Shown: positions 1-8,576 of the stretch, one piece after another
How the letters are laid out: each line of letters starts with the position of its first letter
Position numbering within the stretch: the first letter of the stretch is position 1
Origin: Lacticaseibacillus porcinae
Lineage (GTDB): Bacteria; Bacillota; Bacilli; Lactobacillales; Lactobacillaceae
Length of the DNA stretch: 64,000 nt
Reading direction: 5' to 3'
NCBI RefSeq assembly: GCF_003946305.1
Contig: NZ_RHNS01000001.1
Location: 248,001-312,000 of the forward strand
Notes under the pieces: generated by a model
The model's input: the letters and a program-made list of their open reading frames with translations, nothing else
Told to the model about the DNA's origin: nothing
The model's database searches: none
Translations under genes and position numbers: made by a program

Positions 1-660
1 AATGTGGCGACTGGCATCATCATAGTCTTCACTAAAATATTTCCGCGTTTGATTCTTCATCGGGACTTCTTTGCCATCCACTGACAACGTCCCGACCACT
101 GCAGAGTGATCGATCGCGACGCCGACGCCGACAGGAACCAAGATCCGCGTTTTCCCAAAGCCTTTGCGAATGACGACCACATTCTCGCCTTTAGGTAACA
201 ATGTATTACCAAGGTCAATGATGGTATCGCCTGCAGCTACCGTTAAGTTAATGTCGTCCCATTCAAATTGCGTTTGACCGATGTTGGTGTCCCCAAACCA
301 AGGATGACTGGACATGGCGCCAGCTTTTGGTTGTGGTTGTTTGGTCGTCACCGCCAAAAAATGTTTCCGCGCCCAAGGGCCAAAGCTGGTGTTTTGACCG
401 GTGAACAGCCGCAAGCTCGCACATGCGGCTAAAAACAACATGATCCAAATCATTGGATTGACAAACACTGAGATCACCACGCTGATCCCGCCGACGGTCA
501 ACCAAAACGTTTGGAAGCGATGGACATGAGCGCCGATCACTAACGCGACCACACCAAATACGACGCCGACAAGTACCGGCGGGTTGGTCACGATTTGAAA
601 ACATAACACGAAAAACATGGCGGCTTCAACCAGCCAAAATAACTGCCAACGACGCGACAT
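1..660 (-). CDS. liaF: LiaF-like cell-envelope stress protein (5' portion, runs off the window)
   Basis: The reading frame is open from the ATG at 660 to the window edge, so about 220 residues of the N-terminal part are present and the C-terminal end is missing. Several N-terminal hydrophobic segments (about residues 7-25, 28-45, 50-85) precede a soluble beta-rich domain with the run IDLGNTLLPKGENVVVIRKG and then GFGKTRILVPVGVGVAIDHS, which is characteristic of the LiaF/YvqF C-terminal family. LiaF is a membrane inhibitor of the LiaRS two-component system that senses cell-wall damage; liaS and liaR would be expected just outside the window (inference). The ribosome site AAAGGAG lies 8 nt before the ATG. 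Confidence 0.85.
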   Translation of the reverse strand, partial: MSRRWQLFWLVEAAMFFVLCFQIVTNPPVLVGVVFGVVALVIGAHVHRFQTFWLTVGGISVVISVFVNPMIWIMLFLAACASLRLFTGQNTSFGPWARKHFLAVTTKQPQPKAGAMSSHPWFGDTNIGQTQFEWDDINLTVAAGDTIIDLGNTLLPKGENVVVIRKGFGKTRILVPVGVGVAIDHSAVVGTLSVDGKEVPMKNQTRKYFSEDYDDASRHI

Positions 661-752
661 GATCGATTCTCCTTTAATGATATTCTAGCTTGATTATACC
701 TGTTTACACAAGTCCCCTCGTGGGTCGCGAGACTGATATCAACTCGAGCATA

Positions 753-792
753 CAAAAGAAGTGCCAATAGATTGATCACTCTTGACACTTCT
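753..792 (-). terminator. possible minus-strand terminator
   Basis: Inverted repeat AGAAGTG...CACTTCT with a TTTTG tail on the minus strand, between liaF and the large repeat. The tail is short, so this is a weak call. It would stop transcripts crossing the repeat before they enter liaF. Confidence 0.35.
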
Positions 793-801
793 CATCCAAA
801 T

Positions 802-1492
802 GATGTCCGGCATCGATAGTGTTTCATGCCGCCATCTGGCGACAGTGGGCTAGCTCCGTTTCAGTGATTTGAAACGGGGACTCCAGCTGGCTTGCCGCTA
901 CATAGTGAGGGTCCTCGGTGGAGCTAACTTGGACGTTTCGCTACGCTCACCGCCAAGTGGATCTCCACCTGCGGCTTTCCGTAAGCGGTAAACCGCTAAC
1001 GGAAATCTCACTATGTAGCGGCAGCCAGCTTCCGTCCCCATTTCAAATCACTTTCACTACGTAGGCCACTGTCACCTGATGGCTGCGAAACATGTTATGT
1101 CTTCGTTGATATCATGTTTAATCTTGTGAATGACGGCATAACGTCACGTATTTGATTTGTAAGCCAGCGATATCAATGTAGAAAACCTGTGGGCGGAGAT
1201 GATTTGGCAAAGTGGAGGTGAATTGGACAATTGCCTGTGGGAGTGAAATCAAGTGAAACGCCGGTTTGTGGCGGTTCGCGCAGATTTCACCAGCAAATAT
1301 TGAAACGAAGTGATTTTCTTCGGTTCAATATTTAGTCGTAAGAGCATCAGCGGTTTGGGCTGATCTCTGCAGACGGCCGCACCGGCAACTTGTCCAATTC
1401 ACCGTAGCGTCGCCAAATCATCGGAGCCCACAGATTTTCGTGCCGGAGGCATTTTGGTATAGTTTGCTGAAACACTTACGTTGCCGGACATC
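802..1492 (+). repeat. large composite palindromic repeat, copy 1 (complete)
   Basis: A gene-free 690-nt element bounded by imperfect inverted ends: GATGTCCGGCA-6-GTGTTTCA on the left and TGAAACAC-6-TGCCGGACATC on the right. Inside are three arms. Arm A (about 860-1065) is a long palindrome running from CCAGCTGGC to GCCAGCTTC. Arm C (about 1103-1177) is closed by TTGATATC/GATATCAA. Arm B (about 1186-1435) is closed by CTGTGGGCGGAGATGATTTGG pairing with CCAAATCATCGGAGCCCACAG and holds further hairpins, including GTGAAATC/GATTTCAC and AAATATTGAA/TTCAATATTT. Further copies lie at 38447-39053 and, on the other strand, 45517-46105. No transposase or convincing ORF is present. It could be a structured RNA or a non-autonomous palindromic element. 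Confidence 0.85.
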
Positions 1493-1498
1493 CTAATC

Positions 1499-1533
1499 AA
1501 AAAGAGGTCGAGACGATGATGTCTCAACCTCTT
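1499..1533 (-). terminator. greA terminator
   Basis: Stem AGAGGTtGAGAC/GTCTCgACCTCT followed by a T-run on the minus strand, directly after the greA stop. Confidence 0.85.
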
Positions 1534-1544
1534 GATGCAATGTT

Positions 1545-2021
1545 TTAGCCTTCGACTTTGACGATCTTCACGTCCATGTCGCCACCTGGCGTGGAAACTT
1601 TAACGGTGTCGCCGACTTTCTTGCCGATCAAAGCAGTGGCGATCGGGGATTCGTTGGAGATCTTACCGTTGAACGCATCAGCTTCAGCAGCGCCGACGAT
1701 TTCATAAGTTTCTTCTTCAGTGTCGCCGACTTCAACGAAAGTGACTTTTTTGCCGATGGAGACTTCGTCGTTAGCAACGGCCCCTGCGTCAATGATTTCA
1801 GCATAACGCAATTGGGTTTGGATCGTCACAATGCGCGTTTCCAATTGTGATTGTTCATCTTTAGCAGATTCGTATTCGGAGTTTTCAGATAAATCCCCGA
1901 AGCCACGTGCAATTTTAATGCGTTCGATCACTTCTGGGCGTTTAACAGTTTTCAAGTTTTCTAATTCTTGTTCGAGTTTTTCTTTGCCCGCTGCAGTCAT
2001 TGGGTATGTTTTTTCAGCCAT
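1545..2021 (-). CDS. greA: transcription elongation factor GreA
   Basis: GreA binds RNA polymerase and stimulates its intrinsic cleavage of the 3' end of backtracked RNA, rescuing arrested complexes. The 158-residue length is normal for the family. The N-terminal coiled-coil domain covers about residues 1-77 and carries the acidic tip around [17 protein letters not shown], where the aspartate and glutamate that hold the catalytic Mg2+ sit. The C-terminal FKBP-like domain contains [18 protein letters not shown]. It is followed by its own terminator and lies downstream of udk with a 66-nt gap, so it may be co-transcribed with mltG and udk. The start is the ATG at 2021 (MAEKTYPMT). Confidence 0.97.
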   Translation of the reverse strand: MAEKTYPMTAAGKEKLEQELENLKTVKRPEVIERIKIARGFGDLSENSEYESAKDEQSQLETRIVTIQTQLRYAEIIDAGAVANDEVSIGKKVTFVEVGDTEEETYEIVGAAEADAFNGKISNESPIATALIGKKVGDTVKVSTPGGDMDVKIVKVEG

Positions 2022-2087
2022 GTAAGTCCCTCAATTCTAATTTTGTGATGCCTCAAGATACGATGGTAAGAAGTTTTACGTTACTTG

Positions 2088-2717
2088 TCAACTTTTTTCG
2101 CCGCGCAACGCTAACGTGGCAGCGATTTTAGTGCGGACTAAGTCAATAGCCACGCGGTTTTGCCCGCCTTCAGGAATAATCACATCGGCGAAGCGTTTGG
2201 TAGGCTCAATGAATTCTAAATACGCGGGACGCACAGTGGTCAAGTATTGGTCGATCACTGAATTTAAACTCCGGCCGCGACTTTGGGTATCGCGTTGGAT
2301 CCGCCGCAACACCCGCACATCGGCATCAGTGTCGACGAATAATTTCACATCCATCAGCTTCCGCAATTCAGGATCAGCTAATACCAAGATCCCTTCCAAA
2401 ATGATCACGTCTTGCGGCACCACATGCCGCGTTTGGACAGCACGATTATGCGTGGCGTAATCATACACTGGGACATCGATGGCGTGTCGTGCGATCAGTT
2501 GTTTGAGTTGGTCGAGTAACAATTGATGATCAAAGGCGTCTGGATGATCATAGTTGATCAATTTCCGTTGTTCAAATGTCTTGCTGCTGTGTTTGTAATA
2601 ACTATCTTGTTGTAGCAAGACCACACCAGATTCAAAAGCCTCGCACAACGCATGCGCCACGCTAGTTTTTCCTGATGCAGAGCCACCAGCGATGCCGATC
2701 ACAATGGGTTTTGCCAT
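2088..2717 (-). CDS. udk: uridine kinase
   Basis: Phosphorylates uridine and cytidine to UMP and CMP in pyrimidine salvage, in the cytoplasm. The P-loop GGSASGKTS lies at residues 11-19, followed by QQDSYYKHSS and NYDHPDAFD, the substrate-binding stretches typical of bacterial Udk, and RDTQSRGRS in the lid region. The 209-residue length is normal. The start codon overlaps the mltG stop by 1 nt, so the two are translated from one message; mltG-udk-greA is a common order in lactobacilli and streptococci (established knowledge). Confidence 0.95.
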   Translation of the reverse strand: MAKPIVIGIAGGSASGKTSVAHALCEAFESGVVLLQQDSYYKHSSKTFEQRKLINYDHPDAFDHQLLLDQLKQLIARHAIDVPVYDYATHNRAVQTRHVVPQDVIILEGILVLADPELRKLMDVKLFVDTDADVRVLRRIQRDTQSRGRSLNSVIDQYLTTVRPAYLEFIEPTKRFADVIIPEGGQNRVAIDLVRTKIAATLALRGEKS

Positions 2718-3850
2718 TAGTTTGTCCCGTTATCTGCGGCAAAAGTTTGGGTGTTGACTTCTTGTTGATACAAGGTCGTTGCATACAAAATTTCGCCAGT
2801 CTTTAAGTTGGCCACAAAGTACAAATAGCCTTTTGAGCGATCCGATGGACTTAAAATCGCGCGGATCGAAGTTTCTGATGGTGAGTTGAAGGGTCCTGGG
2901 CCATAGCCGGTGTGGACATATAAGTTATATGGTGAATCCACACTGGTATCTTTGTTCGTCAAATGCGTTTTATGGGTGTTCAATGCATACATGACTGAGA
3001 TATCAGATTGCAATGGCATCCCCGCGTCGATCCGGTTTAAAAATACCCCAGCGATTTCACGACGATCATTGCTGGATACCCCTTCACGTTCAGCTAAGCT
3101 CGCTAAGGTCAACACTTCTTGCACTGTGAAGCCTTGTTTTTGAATGGAGGTGTAGTAACTGCTCATGACGCTATCGGTTTTAGCGACCATTTGCGTGACT
3201 AACGCCTTCAAGCTTTCGCCACTGGTGACGGAATAAGTTGCTGGGAACAAATAGCCTTCCAAGCGATAACGCACACCACTGGCCGCTTTTGCAGATTTCA
3301 ACAACTTCGGATATTTTTGGTACAATTCATCAAAAAAGCTTTGATCTTGCATCAATTTAATAAAGTTGGCTTTGGTGAAGTTAGGATCTTTAGCTTTCAG
3401 CTTTTCGATCGAGTCGCCGATGGTGTCGATGGTGACCCCTTCTTTAACTAACACCGTCCCAGTGCTATCACTAGAACCGCCGCCACGCAACTGGGCAATG
3501 ATGTTCTTCAAGGTTTCAGCCTTGCTTAGCGTATAATCCCCTGCTTGAAAGTTGGTGTAGTTATGGAATTTAACGTAATAGTTAAACACCAAAGCAGACT
3601 TGATCACGCCTTTTTTCTCTAAAGTTTGTGCGATTTGTGACGTGCTTGCGCCACTAGGGATCGACACTGTCAACGCTTTTTTATCGTTGGCATCGACTGC
3701 CCCTAACGCGCTATCTAAATAACGATAACCCATAAATCCGGTAAGGACCAAGACACAAACCACGATCCCGACGACCCACGCCACAATATGATTGACCGCG
3801 CGCTTTTTGGCGGTACGGGTGGCTTTTTTTTGCATATCCTGCTGACTCAA
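2717..3850 (-). CDS. mltG: endolytic murein transglycosylase MltG (YceG-like)
   Basis: A membrane-bound lytic transglycosylase that cleaves nascent glycan strands and ends their elongation. One transmembrane helix (about residues 28-48) follows a basic cytoplasmic tail. The extracellular part holds a LysM-like stretch and the YceG catalytic domain with ASLAEREG, in which the Glu is the catalytic acid, then GVFLNRI and SPYNLYVHTGYGPGPFNSP. I place the start at a TTG at 3850 because AGGAGG sits 7 nt before it; the ATG ten codons upstream has no ribosome site. The first gene of the mltG-udk-greA group. Confidence 0.9.
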   Translation of the reverse strand: MSQQDMQKKATRTAKKRAVNHIVAWVVGIVVCVLVLTGFMGYRYLDSALGAVDANDKKALTVSIPSGASTSQIAQTLEKKGVIKSALVFNYYVKFHNYTNFQAGDYTLSKAETLKNIIAQLRGGGSSDSTGTVLVKEGVTIDTIGDSIEKLKAKDPNFTKANFIKLMQDQSFFDELYQKYPKLLKSAKAASGVRYRLEGYLFPATYSVTSGESLKALVTQMVAKTDSVMSSYYTSIQKQGFTVQEVLTLASLAEREGVSSNDRREIAGVFLNRIDAGMPLQSDISVMYALNTHKTHLTNKDTSVDSPYNLYVHTGYGPGPFNSPSETSIRAILSPSDRSKGYLYFVANLKTGEILYATTLYQQEVNTQTFAADNGTN

Positions 3851-3888
3851 AAGGCTTCCTCCTGCTGACACATACTGCATTCAGTATA

Positions 3889-3938
3889 CAAAAACCTGCT
3901 GCAAAAAGCGACCAGCATCGCTTTTTAACAGCAGGTTT
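3889..3938 (-). terminator. nested terminator after pheT
   Basis: A double palindrome: outer AACCTGCTG/CAGCAGGTT enclosing inner AAAAAGCGA/TCGCTTTTT, followed by T's on the minus strand. Confidence 0.85.
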
Positions 3939-3946
3939 TAAAAAAT

Positions 3947-6358
3947 TTAACGAATCGTAGCGCCTAATTCATCATGAAGCGCAGTGGTGACCTTTTCAAA
4001 GGCGGTGTTCACTTCGTCTTCAGTCAAGGTTTGATCATCACGACGATAAGTCAAGGTGTAAGCCAAAGACTTCTTGTGGCCTTCAATGTTGGCACCTGCA
4101 TAGACATCAAACAAGGTGACATCGCGCAAGAACTTCCCACCGACTTGTTCAATGACTTTCACGATCGCCGCATTTTCAACTGCTTGATCGACTAAGATCG
4201 CAATATCGCGGGTCATTTCAGGGAACTTCGGCGCAGGCTTAGCAGCCATTTCTGAACGATCAGCGTTCATCAACGCTTCTAAGTTCAATTCAAAGACGTA
4301 GGTTTCCGGTAAGCCTTCAGCATGTTCGTAACCTGGATGCAACCGCCCGATCAAGCCGATGGTTTCACCTGCAAGCACAAGCTTGGCACTTTGGCCAGGA
4401 TGGAGTTGCGGATCATCGCTTAAAGCGACATATTCAACGGGTTGTTCCAAACGATAGTCGCCTAACAAGTGATCAACCACGCCTTTGACGTAGTAGAAAT
4501 CAACGCCTGCAGCTTTTTGATGCCAGTTTTTGCTAGTTAAGTTACCGGTGAACAACCCCGCAACATATTCATGTTCTTCAGGACGGACATGACCTGGTTT
4601 GCGTAAGAACACGCGACCTTGTTCATATAACGCTAAATCTGATTGTTTGCGCGCCACATTATATTGTTCCGCATTGATCAACCCAGCGATCAAGTTTTCA
4701 CGCAAGACAGCGTGGTCTTTGGTCATTGGCCAAGAAACTTCTGTCCCCTCGCTTGATTCAATGGTGAATTGATGGGCTTCTTCGTCGTTGACCAAACTAT
4801 AAGTGATCGCTTGACTCAACCCTAAACCTTCTAAGATCTTGCGCGTGCGACGCAAACGTGCTTGTTTAGGGGTGAATTGGCCGATGGTCATGGTGGTGGT
4901 TGGCAACGTCGATGGTAAGTTGTCATAACCATACAAACGCGCCACTTCTTCGATCAAATCAGAATCAATGGAAATGTCCCAACGACGAGGTGGCACTGCC
5001 ACAGAGAATTCACCATCATGAGTTTCAACGCCAAAGCCTAAGCGTTTGAATAAGCTGGTGACTAATGCTTCGTCGAAATCAGTGCCTAAAACATGATTGA
5101 TGCGATCTAAGGTGATGTTAACGATGGTATCTTTTGGAACGATTTCACTTGCAGATAAGTGACCTTTTGCCACTGTCCCATTGCCCAATTCCGCCATCAA
5201 ACGAGCGGCTTCGTCTAACGCATTGTTGATGTCAGCGACGTTGATGCCTTTTTCAAAGCGAGACGAGGCTTGGGAGCGCAAGTTGTACTTCAAAGCAGTT
5301 TTGCGAATGTTGGTTGGGGCAAAACATGCGGATTCGATCACAACCGTGGTGGTGTCATCCGTGATTTCAGAGTTCAAACCACCCATGACCCCTGCCAATG
5401 CAACAGGTTTTTGACCATCGGTGATCACGATATCTTCGGAATCGAGTTCATGGTCGTTACCATCTAAAGTGGTCAACACTTCTTTGTCATGTGCCCGACG
5501 AACCAAGATTTCGTGATTTTCCAGCTTGTTGTAGTCAAAAGCATGCAGTGGTTGGCCGTAGCCTAACATGATCAAGTTGGTGATGTCGACGATGTTGTTG
5601 ATCGGACGCACACCAGCATTCCACAAGCGGCGTTGCAACCACAATGGAGAATCTTGAATCTTCACACCATCAACGACCCGCATTTGATAACTTGGAGCAT
5701 CGTTGACATCGTCAACTTTAGCACTCAAATAATCTTCGACAGGTTTGTTGCCTTCGATCACTGGTTGATCGTTGAAATGTGGGGTTTCGTTGTAAGTGGC
5801 ACCAACTTCCCAAGCCACCCCGCGCATCCCTAAAGCATCGGCACGGTTAGGGGTAATTTCAAAATCTAAAATGCTGTCATCCCAACCTAAAGCCACTAAG
5901 GCATCACTGCCTGGCTTTAAGTCTTCGTTGAAAACATAGATCCCGTCATTATAGGCTTTAGGCGCGATCGCATCAGAGAAGCCGAGTTCTTGCAGTGCAC
6001 AGATCATGCCGTCAGACACGACGCCACGCATTTTACCGCGTTTAATTTTTTGATTATCCGCAATGCGGGCACCTGGTAAGGCGACGATCACGGTTTGACC
6101 TTTTTCAATGTTAGGGGCACCGCAAACGATTTGACGTAATTCGTCGTCGCCAGTGTCAACTTGCGCGATATGCAAGTGATCAGAGTCTGGATGATCCACT
6201 AAGTCCATCACTTTGCCGATGACGATTTTTTTAAGGCCAGCGCCTAAATGCGTGACACTGTCAACTTCGATCCCAGTACGAGAAACTTTTTCGCCTAAGG
6301 TATCAGCGTCAACTGGCACATCGACTAATTCTTTTAACCATTGATAAGAAACGTCCAC
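3947..6358 (-). CDS. pheT: phenylalanyl-tRNA synthetase beta subunit
   Basis: With PheS it forms the alpha2-beta2 enzyme that charges tRNA-Phe. The 803-residue length is normal. Domains in order: EMAP/tRNA-binding OB fold (about 40-155, with DHPDSDHLHIAQVD and IVCGAPNI), B3/B4 editing domain (about 210-390, with RPINNIVDITNLIMLGYGQP), B5 domain (about 405-475), the catalytic-like core (about 490-690) and a C-terminal anticodon-binding FDX-ACB domain (about 710-803, starting FPEMTRDIAILVD). It starts 3 nt after the pheS stop and is governed by the same T-box leader. Confidence 0.97.
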   Translation of the reverse strand: MDVSYQWLKELVDVPVDADTLGEKVSRTGIEVDSVTHLGAGLKKIVIGKVMDLVDHPDSDHLHIAQVDTGDDELRQIVCGAPNIEKGQTVIVALPGARIADNQKIKRGKMRGVVSDGMICALQELGFSDAIAPKAYNDGIYVFNEDLKPGSDALVALGWDDSILDFEITPNRADALGMRGVAWEVGATYNETPHFNDQPVIEGNKPVEDYLSAKVDDVNDAPSYQMRVVDGVKIQDSPLWLQRRLWNAGVRPINNIVDITNLIMLGYGQPLHAFDYNKLENHEILVRRAHDKEVLTTLDGNDHELDSEDIVITDGQKPVALAGVMGGLNSEITDDTTTVVIESACFAPTNIRKTALKYNLRSQASSRFEKGINVADINNALDEAARLMAELGNGTVAKGHLSASEIVPKDTIVNITLDRINHVLGTDFDEALVTSLFKRLGFGVETHDGEFSVAVPPRRWDISIDSDLIEEVARLYGYDNLPSTLPTTTMTIGQFTPKQARLRRTRKILEGLGLSQAITYSLVNDEEAHQFTIESSEGTEVSWPMTKDHAVLRENLIAGLINAEQYNVARKQSDLALYEQGRVFLRKPGHVRPEEHEYVAGLFTGNLTSKNWHQKAAGVDFYYVKGVVDHLLGDYRLEQPVEYVALSDDPQLHPGQSAKLVLAGETIGLIGRLHPGYEHAEGLPETYVFELNLEALMNADRSEMAAKPAPKFPEMTRDIAILVDQAVENAAIVKVIEQVGGKFLRDVTLFDVYAGANIEGHKKSLAYTLTYRRDDQTLTEDEVNTAFEKVTTALHDELGATIR

Positions 6359-6361
6359 GAT

Positions 6362-7408
6362 TTAACCCTCCTGTTGGAATTGGGACAAGAAACGTTGGTC
6401 CCCTTGATAAAAGCTGCGAATATCGTCGATCCCATATTTCAACATGGCAAAACGATCTGGGCCGAGGCCAAAGGCAAACCCACCATAAACTTCAGGATCC
6501 ACACCAGCGTTAGTCAAGACGTTTGGATGCACCATCCCAGCGCCTAACACTTCGATCCAGCCAGAGTATTTGCAAATCGCACAGCCTTTACCGCCGCAAC
6601 GGAAGCATGACACATCGACTTCAACACTTGGTTCAGTGAATGGGAAGTAACTTGGCCGCAAGCGAATGGTCCGGTCTTTCCCGAAGACATGTTGGGCCAC
6701 TGCCAACAGTGTCCCTTTTAAGTCAGCCATGGTGATGTGTTTGTCGATCACTAAGCCTTCGACTTGATGGAATTGATGAGAGTGCGTCGCATCATCGGTA
6801 TCGCGGCGATAAACCCGGCCTGGAGAAATCATCTTCAACGGGCCTTTGGAGAAGTCATGGACTTCAAGAGTGCGGGCTTGCACCGGAGAAGTTTGCGAAC
6901 GCATCAACAAATCATGGCCCATGTAAAAGGTATCTTGCATGTCGCGAGCAGGGTGGTTCTTGGGGATGTTGAGCATTTCAAAGTTGTAATGATCTTCTTC
7001 AACTTCTGGGCCATCGATCACTTGATAGCCTTGGCCGATGAAGAATTCTTCAATATCATCCATGATTTGGGTGAGGATGTGCGGGGTACCGGCTTTGACT
7101 TCGTCGCCTGGTAACGTCACATCAATGGTTTCTTGTTTAAGCTTTTGATCGATCACCGCTTGTTCAAGGATCGCTTTGCGTTCAGCGATCGCATCTTGCA
7201 AGTTATCTTTGATCTTGTTGGCATAAGCGCCGACTTTTGGACGTTCAGTGGCATCAAGGTCTTTCATCCCGCGTAAAACTTCGGTGATCGGACCTTTTTT
7301 ACCTAATAAATTAATGCGGGTTTGGTTCAATTCGTCAAGATCATGTAAACTTTTGATCTTGGCTTGGTTTTGTTCAAACAGTTCTTCCAGCTTAGACTTG
7401 AGATCCAT
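6362..7408 (-). CDS. pheS: phenylalanyl-tRNA synthetase alpha subunit
   Basis: Catalytic subunit of phenylalanyl-tRNA synthetase, 348 residues. The N-terminal coiled coil (about 1-90) is followed by the class II core: motif 2 lies around [21 protein letters not shown] and motif 3 around [20 protein letters not shown] CxxC-type pair near [17 protein letters not shown] is normal for Gram-positive PheS. I chose the ATG at 7408 ([10 protein letters not shown]) because GGAGG precedes it; the in-frame extension upstream is the T-box leader and is not coding. First gene of the pheST operon. Confidence 0.97.
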   Translation of the reverse strand: MDLKSKLEELFEQNQAKIKSLHDLDELNQTRINLLGKKGPITEVLRGMKDLDATERPKVGAYANKIKDNLQDAIAERKAILEQAVIDQKLKQETIDVTLPGDEVKAGTPHILTQIMDDIEEFFIGQGYQVIDGPEVEEDHYNFEMLNIPKNHPARDMQDTFYMGHDLLMRSQTSPVQARTLEVHDFSKGPLKMISPGRVYRRDTDDATHSHQFHQVEGLVIDKHITMADLKGTLLAVAQHVFGKDRTIRLRPSYFPFTEPSVEVDVSCFRCGGKGCAICKYSGWIEVLGAGMVHPNVLTNAGVDPEVYGGFAFGLGPDRFAMLKYGIDDIRSFYQGDQRFLSQFQQEG

Positions 7409-7436
7409 GTGGAATCCTCCTTGTGTAATTGATGGC

Positions 7437-7665
7437 ACAAAAAAAGCCCCGCCCCTAAAAGGGACGAAGCGATCGCGGTACCACCCTTGTTCAATGTCGA
7501 AAACGACATCACAACTCTTAGCATTAACGGCAATACCGGGTGGCAAGCCACCTACTCCAGAAATGAATACGAGCCATGATCCCATCAGCATCTTGCAGTC
7601 AATGAATGCTGTTCCCTAACTGGGCCGCCGGCTTGCGTTTCTTTCAACGTATTTAAATTGTTAAG
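7437..7665 (-). promoter_or_regulatory. T-box riboswitch, tRNA-Phe specific, of pheST
   Basis: The minus strand holds the T-box sequence AAGGGTGGTACCGCG (7474-7488) and a following terminator with a T7 tail (7438-7470). The likely specifier codon in stem I is TTC (minus strand, 7567-7565), followed by ATTTCTGGAG. The same spacing holds in the two other T-boxes of this window. TTC fits the pheS target. Uncharged tRNA-Phe would pair with the antiterminator and let transcription into pheST. Confidence 0.9.
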
Positions 7666-7673
7666 TTAAGTTT

Positions 7674-7702
7674 AGGCTAGCAAAAATTTTCGCGTTCGTC
7701 AA
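7674..7702 (-). promoter_or_regulatory. pheST promoter
   Basis: TTGACG (7702-7697), a 17-nt spacer, then TAGCCT (7679-7674) on the minus strand, just upstream of the T-box leader. The single-arm repeat copy abuts it on the upstream side. Confidence 0.65.
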
Positions 7703-7705
7703 GTG

Positions 7706-7894
7706 GCGTTTGGCAATTGAGCCTCCAGCTGGCTCGCCGATGCATCGTAAGGGTCCTCGGCCGAGCTAACTTTGTCAATTCGCGTTGCTCATTGACAAAG
7801 TGGATCTCGACCTGCGGAACACAGTAGACGGTAAACCGTCAACTGTGTTCTTACGATGCATCGACGGCCAGCTTCCGGCCCAATTGCCAAACGC
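7706..7894 (+). repeat. single-arm copy of the large palindromic repeat (arm A only)
   Basis: Ends GCGTTTGGCAATTG/CAATTGCCAAACGC. The interior matches arm A of the composite repeat: CCAGCTGGCTCGCCGATGCATCGTAAG pairs in two halves with CTTACGATGCATCGACGGCCAGCTTC. The core GGGTCCTCGG..GAGCTAAC and GTGGATCTC.ACCTGCGG is kept. The two inner hairpins have copy-specific sequences that still pair: ACTTTGTCAAT/ATTGACAAAGT and GAACACAGT/ACTGTGTTC. Arms C and B are absent. The stretch from here to 8014 holds no gene. Confidence 0.85.
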
Positions 7895-8014
7895 ATTCAC
7901 CCGACTTCGGTCGCATCACCTTTTATCATAATTTGGGGAACGCGTCATGCTAATCCTCACGCAAAAGGTCCCCAACAATCGGCAGTCAGTGTCCACCTTT
8001 TTCCTCGCGAGGCT

Positions 8015-8043
8015 AGAAAAAGCCCAGACTCAAAGTCCGAGCT
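8015..8043 (-). terminator. terminator after the HxlR gene
   Basis: AGCTCGGACT/AGTCTGGGCT stem with a TTTTT tail on the minus strand, shortly after the stop at 8054. Confidence 0.7.
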
Positions 8044-8053
8044 CGTAATTATT

Positions 8054-8419
8054 TTAGTCGTCGCATTCTTCGTCAGAGATCCAGTCATCGCCCCAAGCAT
8101 GAGCAGCTTGCAAGACTGGTGCTAAGGCTTCACCTTTGTCGGTCAACACATATTCGATCAACGAAGAGTTTTCGTGAGTCACACGGTTAACTAAGCCTTC
8201 TTGTTCCAATTCCTTTAAGCGTTCAACCAACACGCGGTCAGAGCACTTGATAATGGTTTGCGCGATATCCTTAAAGCGAGAAGGACCATTCGTCAATAAC
8301 ACTTCCAAGATCAAGCCATTCCACTTTTTGCCTAAGATCTTGAAGCTTTCTGTAAACTTGGGGCAAAGTGAATGTTTACGGGTATTGGTACAATTGCTGG
8401 TTACTACTGTTGTTTCCAT
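8054..8419 (-). CDS. HxlR-family winged-helix transcriptional regulator
   Basis: A small DNA-binding repressor or activator of the HxlR/YodB family. The 121-residue protein shows the family's core ILGKKWNGLILEVLL followed by GPSRFKDIAQTI (helix-turn-helix) and LKELEQEGLVNR (wing). Cysteines lie near the N-terminus (CTN...SLCPKF), in the middle (KCSDR) and at the C-terminus (EECDD). The N-terminal C-P-K-F cysteine is in the position used for thiol sensing in YodB/HypR-type members, so a redox role is possible but unproven. The start at 8419 is chosen from GAGGTG 6 nt upstream; an ATG one codon earlier is the alternative. No obvious target gene is adjacent. Confidence 0.85.
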   Translation of the reverse strand: METTVVTSNCTNTRKHSLCPKFTESFKILGKKWNGLILEVLLTNGPSRFKDIAQTIIKCSDRVLVERLKELEQEGLVNRVTHENSSLIEYVLTDKGEALAPVLQAAHAWGDDWISDEECDD

Positions 8420-8526
8420 CATGGTCACCTCATAAAATAGTGTTTTACACACTTACCTTTGTATAGTATCACTATAACGCAACCACAGAAAAATGCAACT
8501 TTTTCGGCTAATTTACTCAAACCAAA

Positions 8527-8559
8527 TTAAAAAGGCCTGATCCACATGGGATCAGACCT
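8527..8559 (-). terminator. terminator after the HD-domain gene
   Basis: GGTCTGATCC/GGATCAGGCC stem and TTTTTAATT tail on the minus strand. Confidence 0.8.
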
Positions 8560-8576
8560 CAGACGATTGACTTGTT

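Noticed and set aside
263-788. Two ORFs on the minus strand in the first 800 bases (113 and 66 residues)
   Set aside because: They are out of frame with the LiaF-like protein, which is open from 660 to the window edge, has a ribosome site and shows family motifs; one of them partly runs into non-coding sequence.
802-1492. Composite repeat as an insertion sequence
   Set aside because: No ORF of transposase size or motif is present in any copy, and no clear target duplication was seen. A non-autonomous element remains possible.
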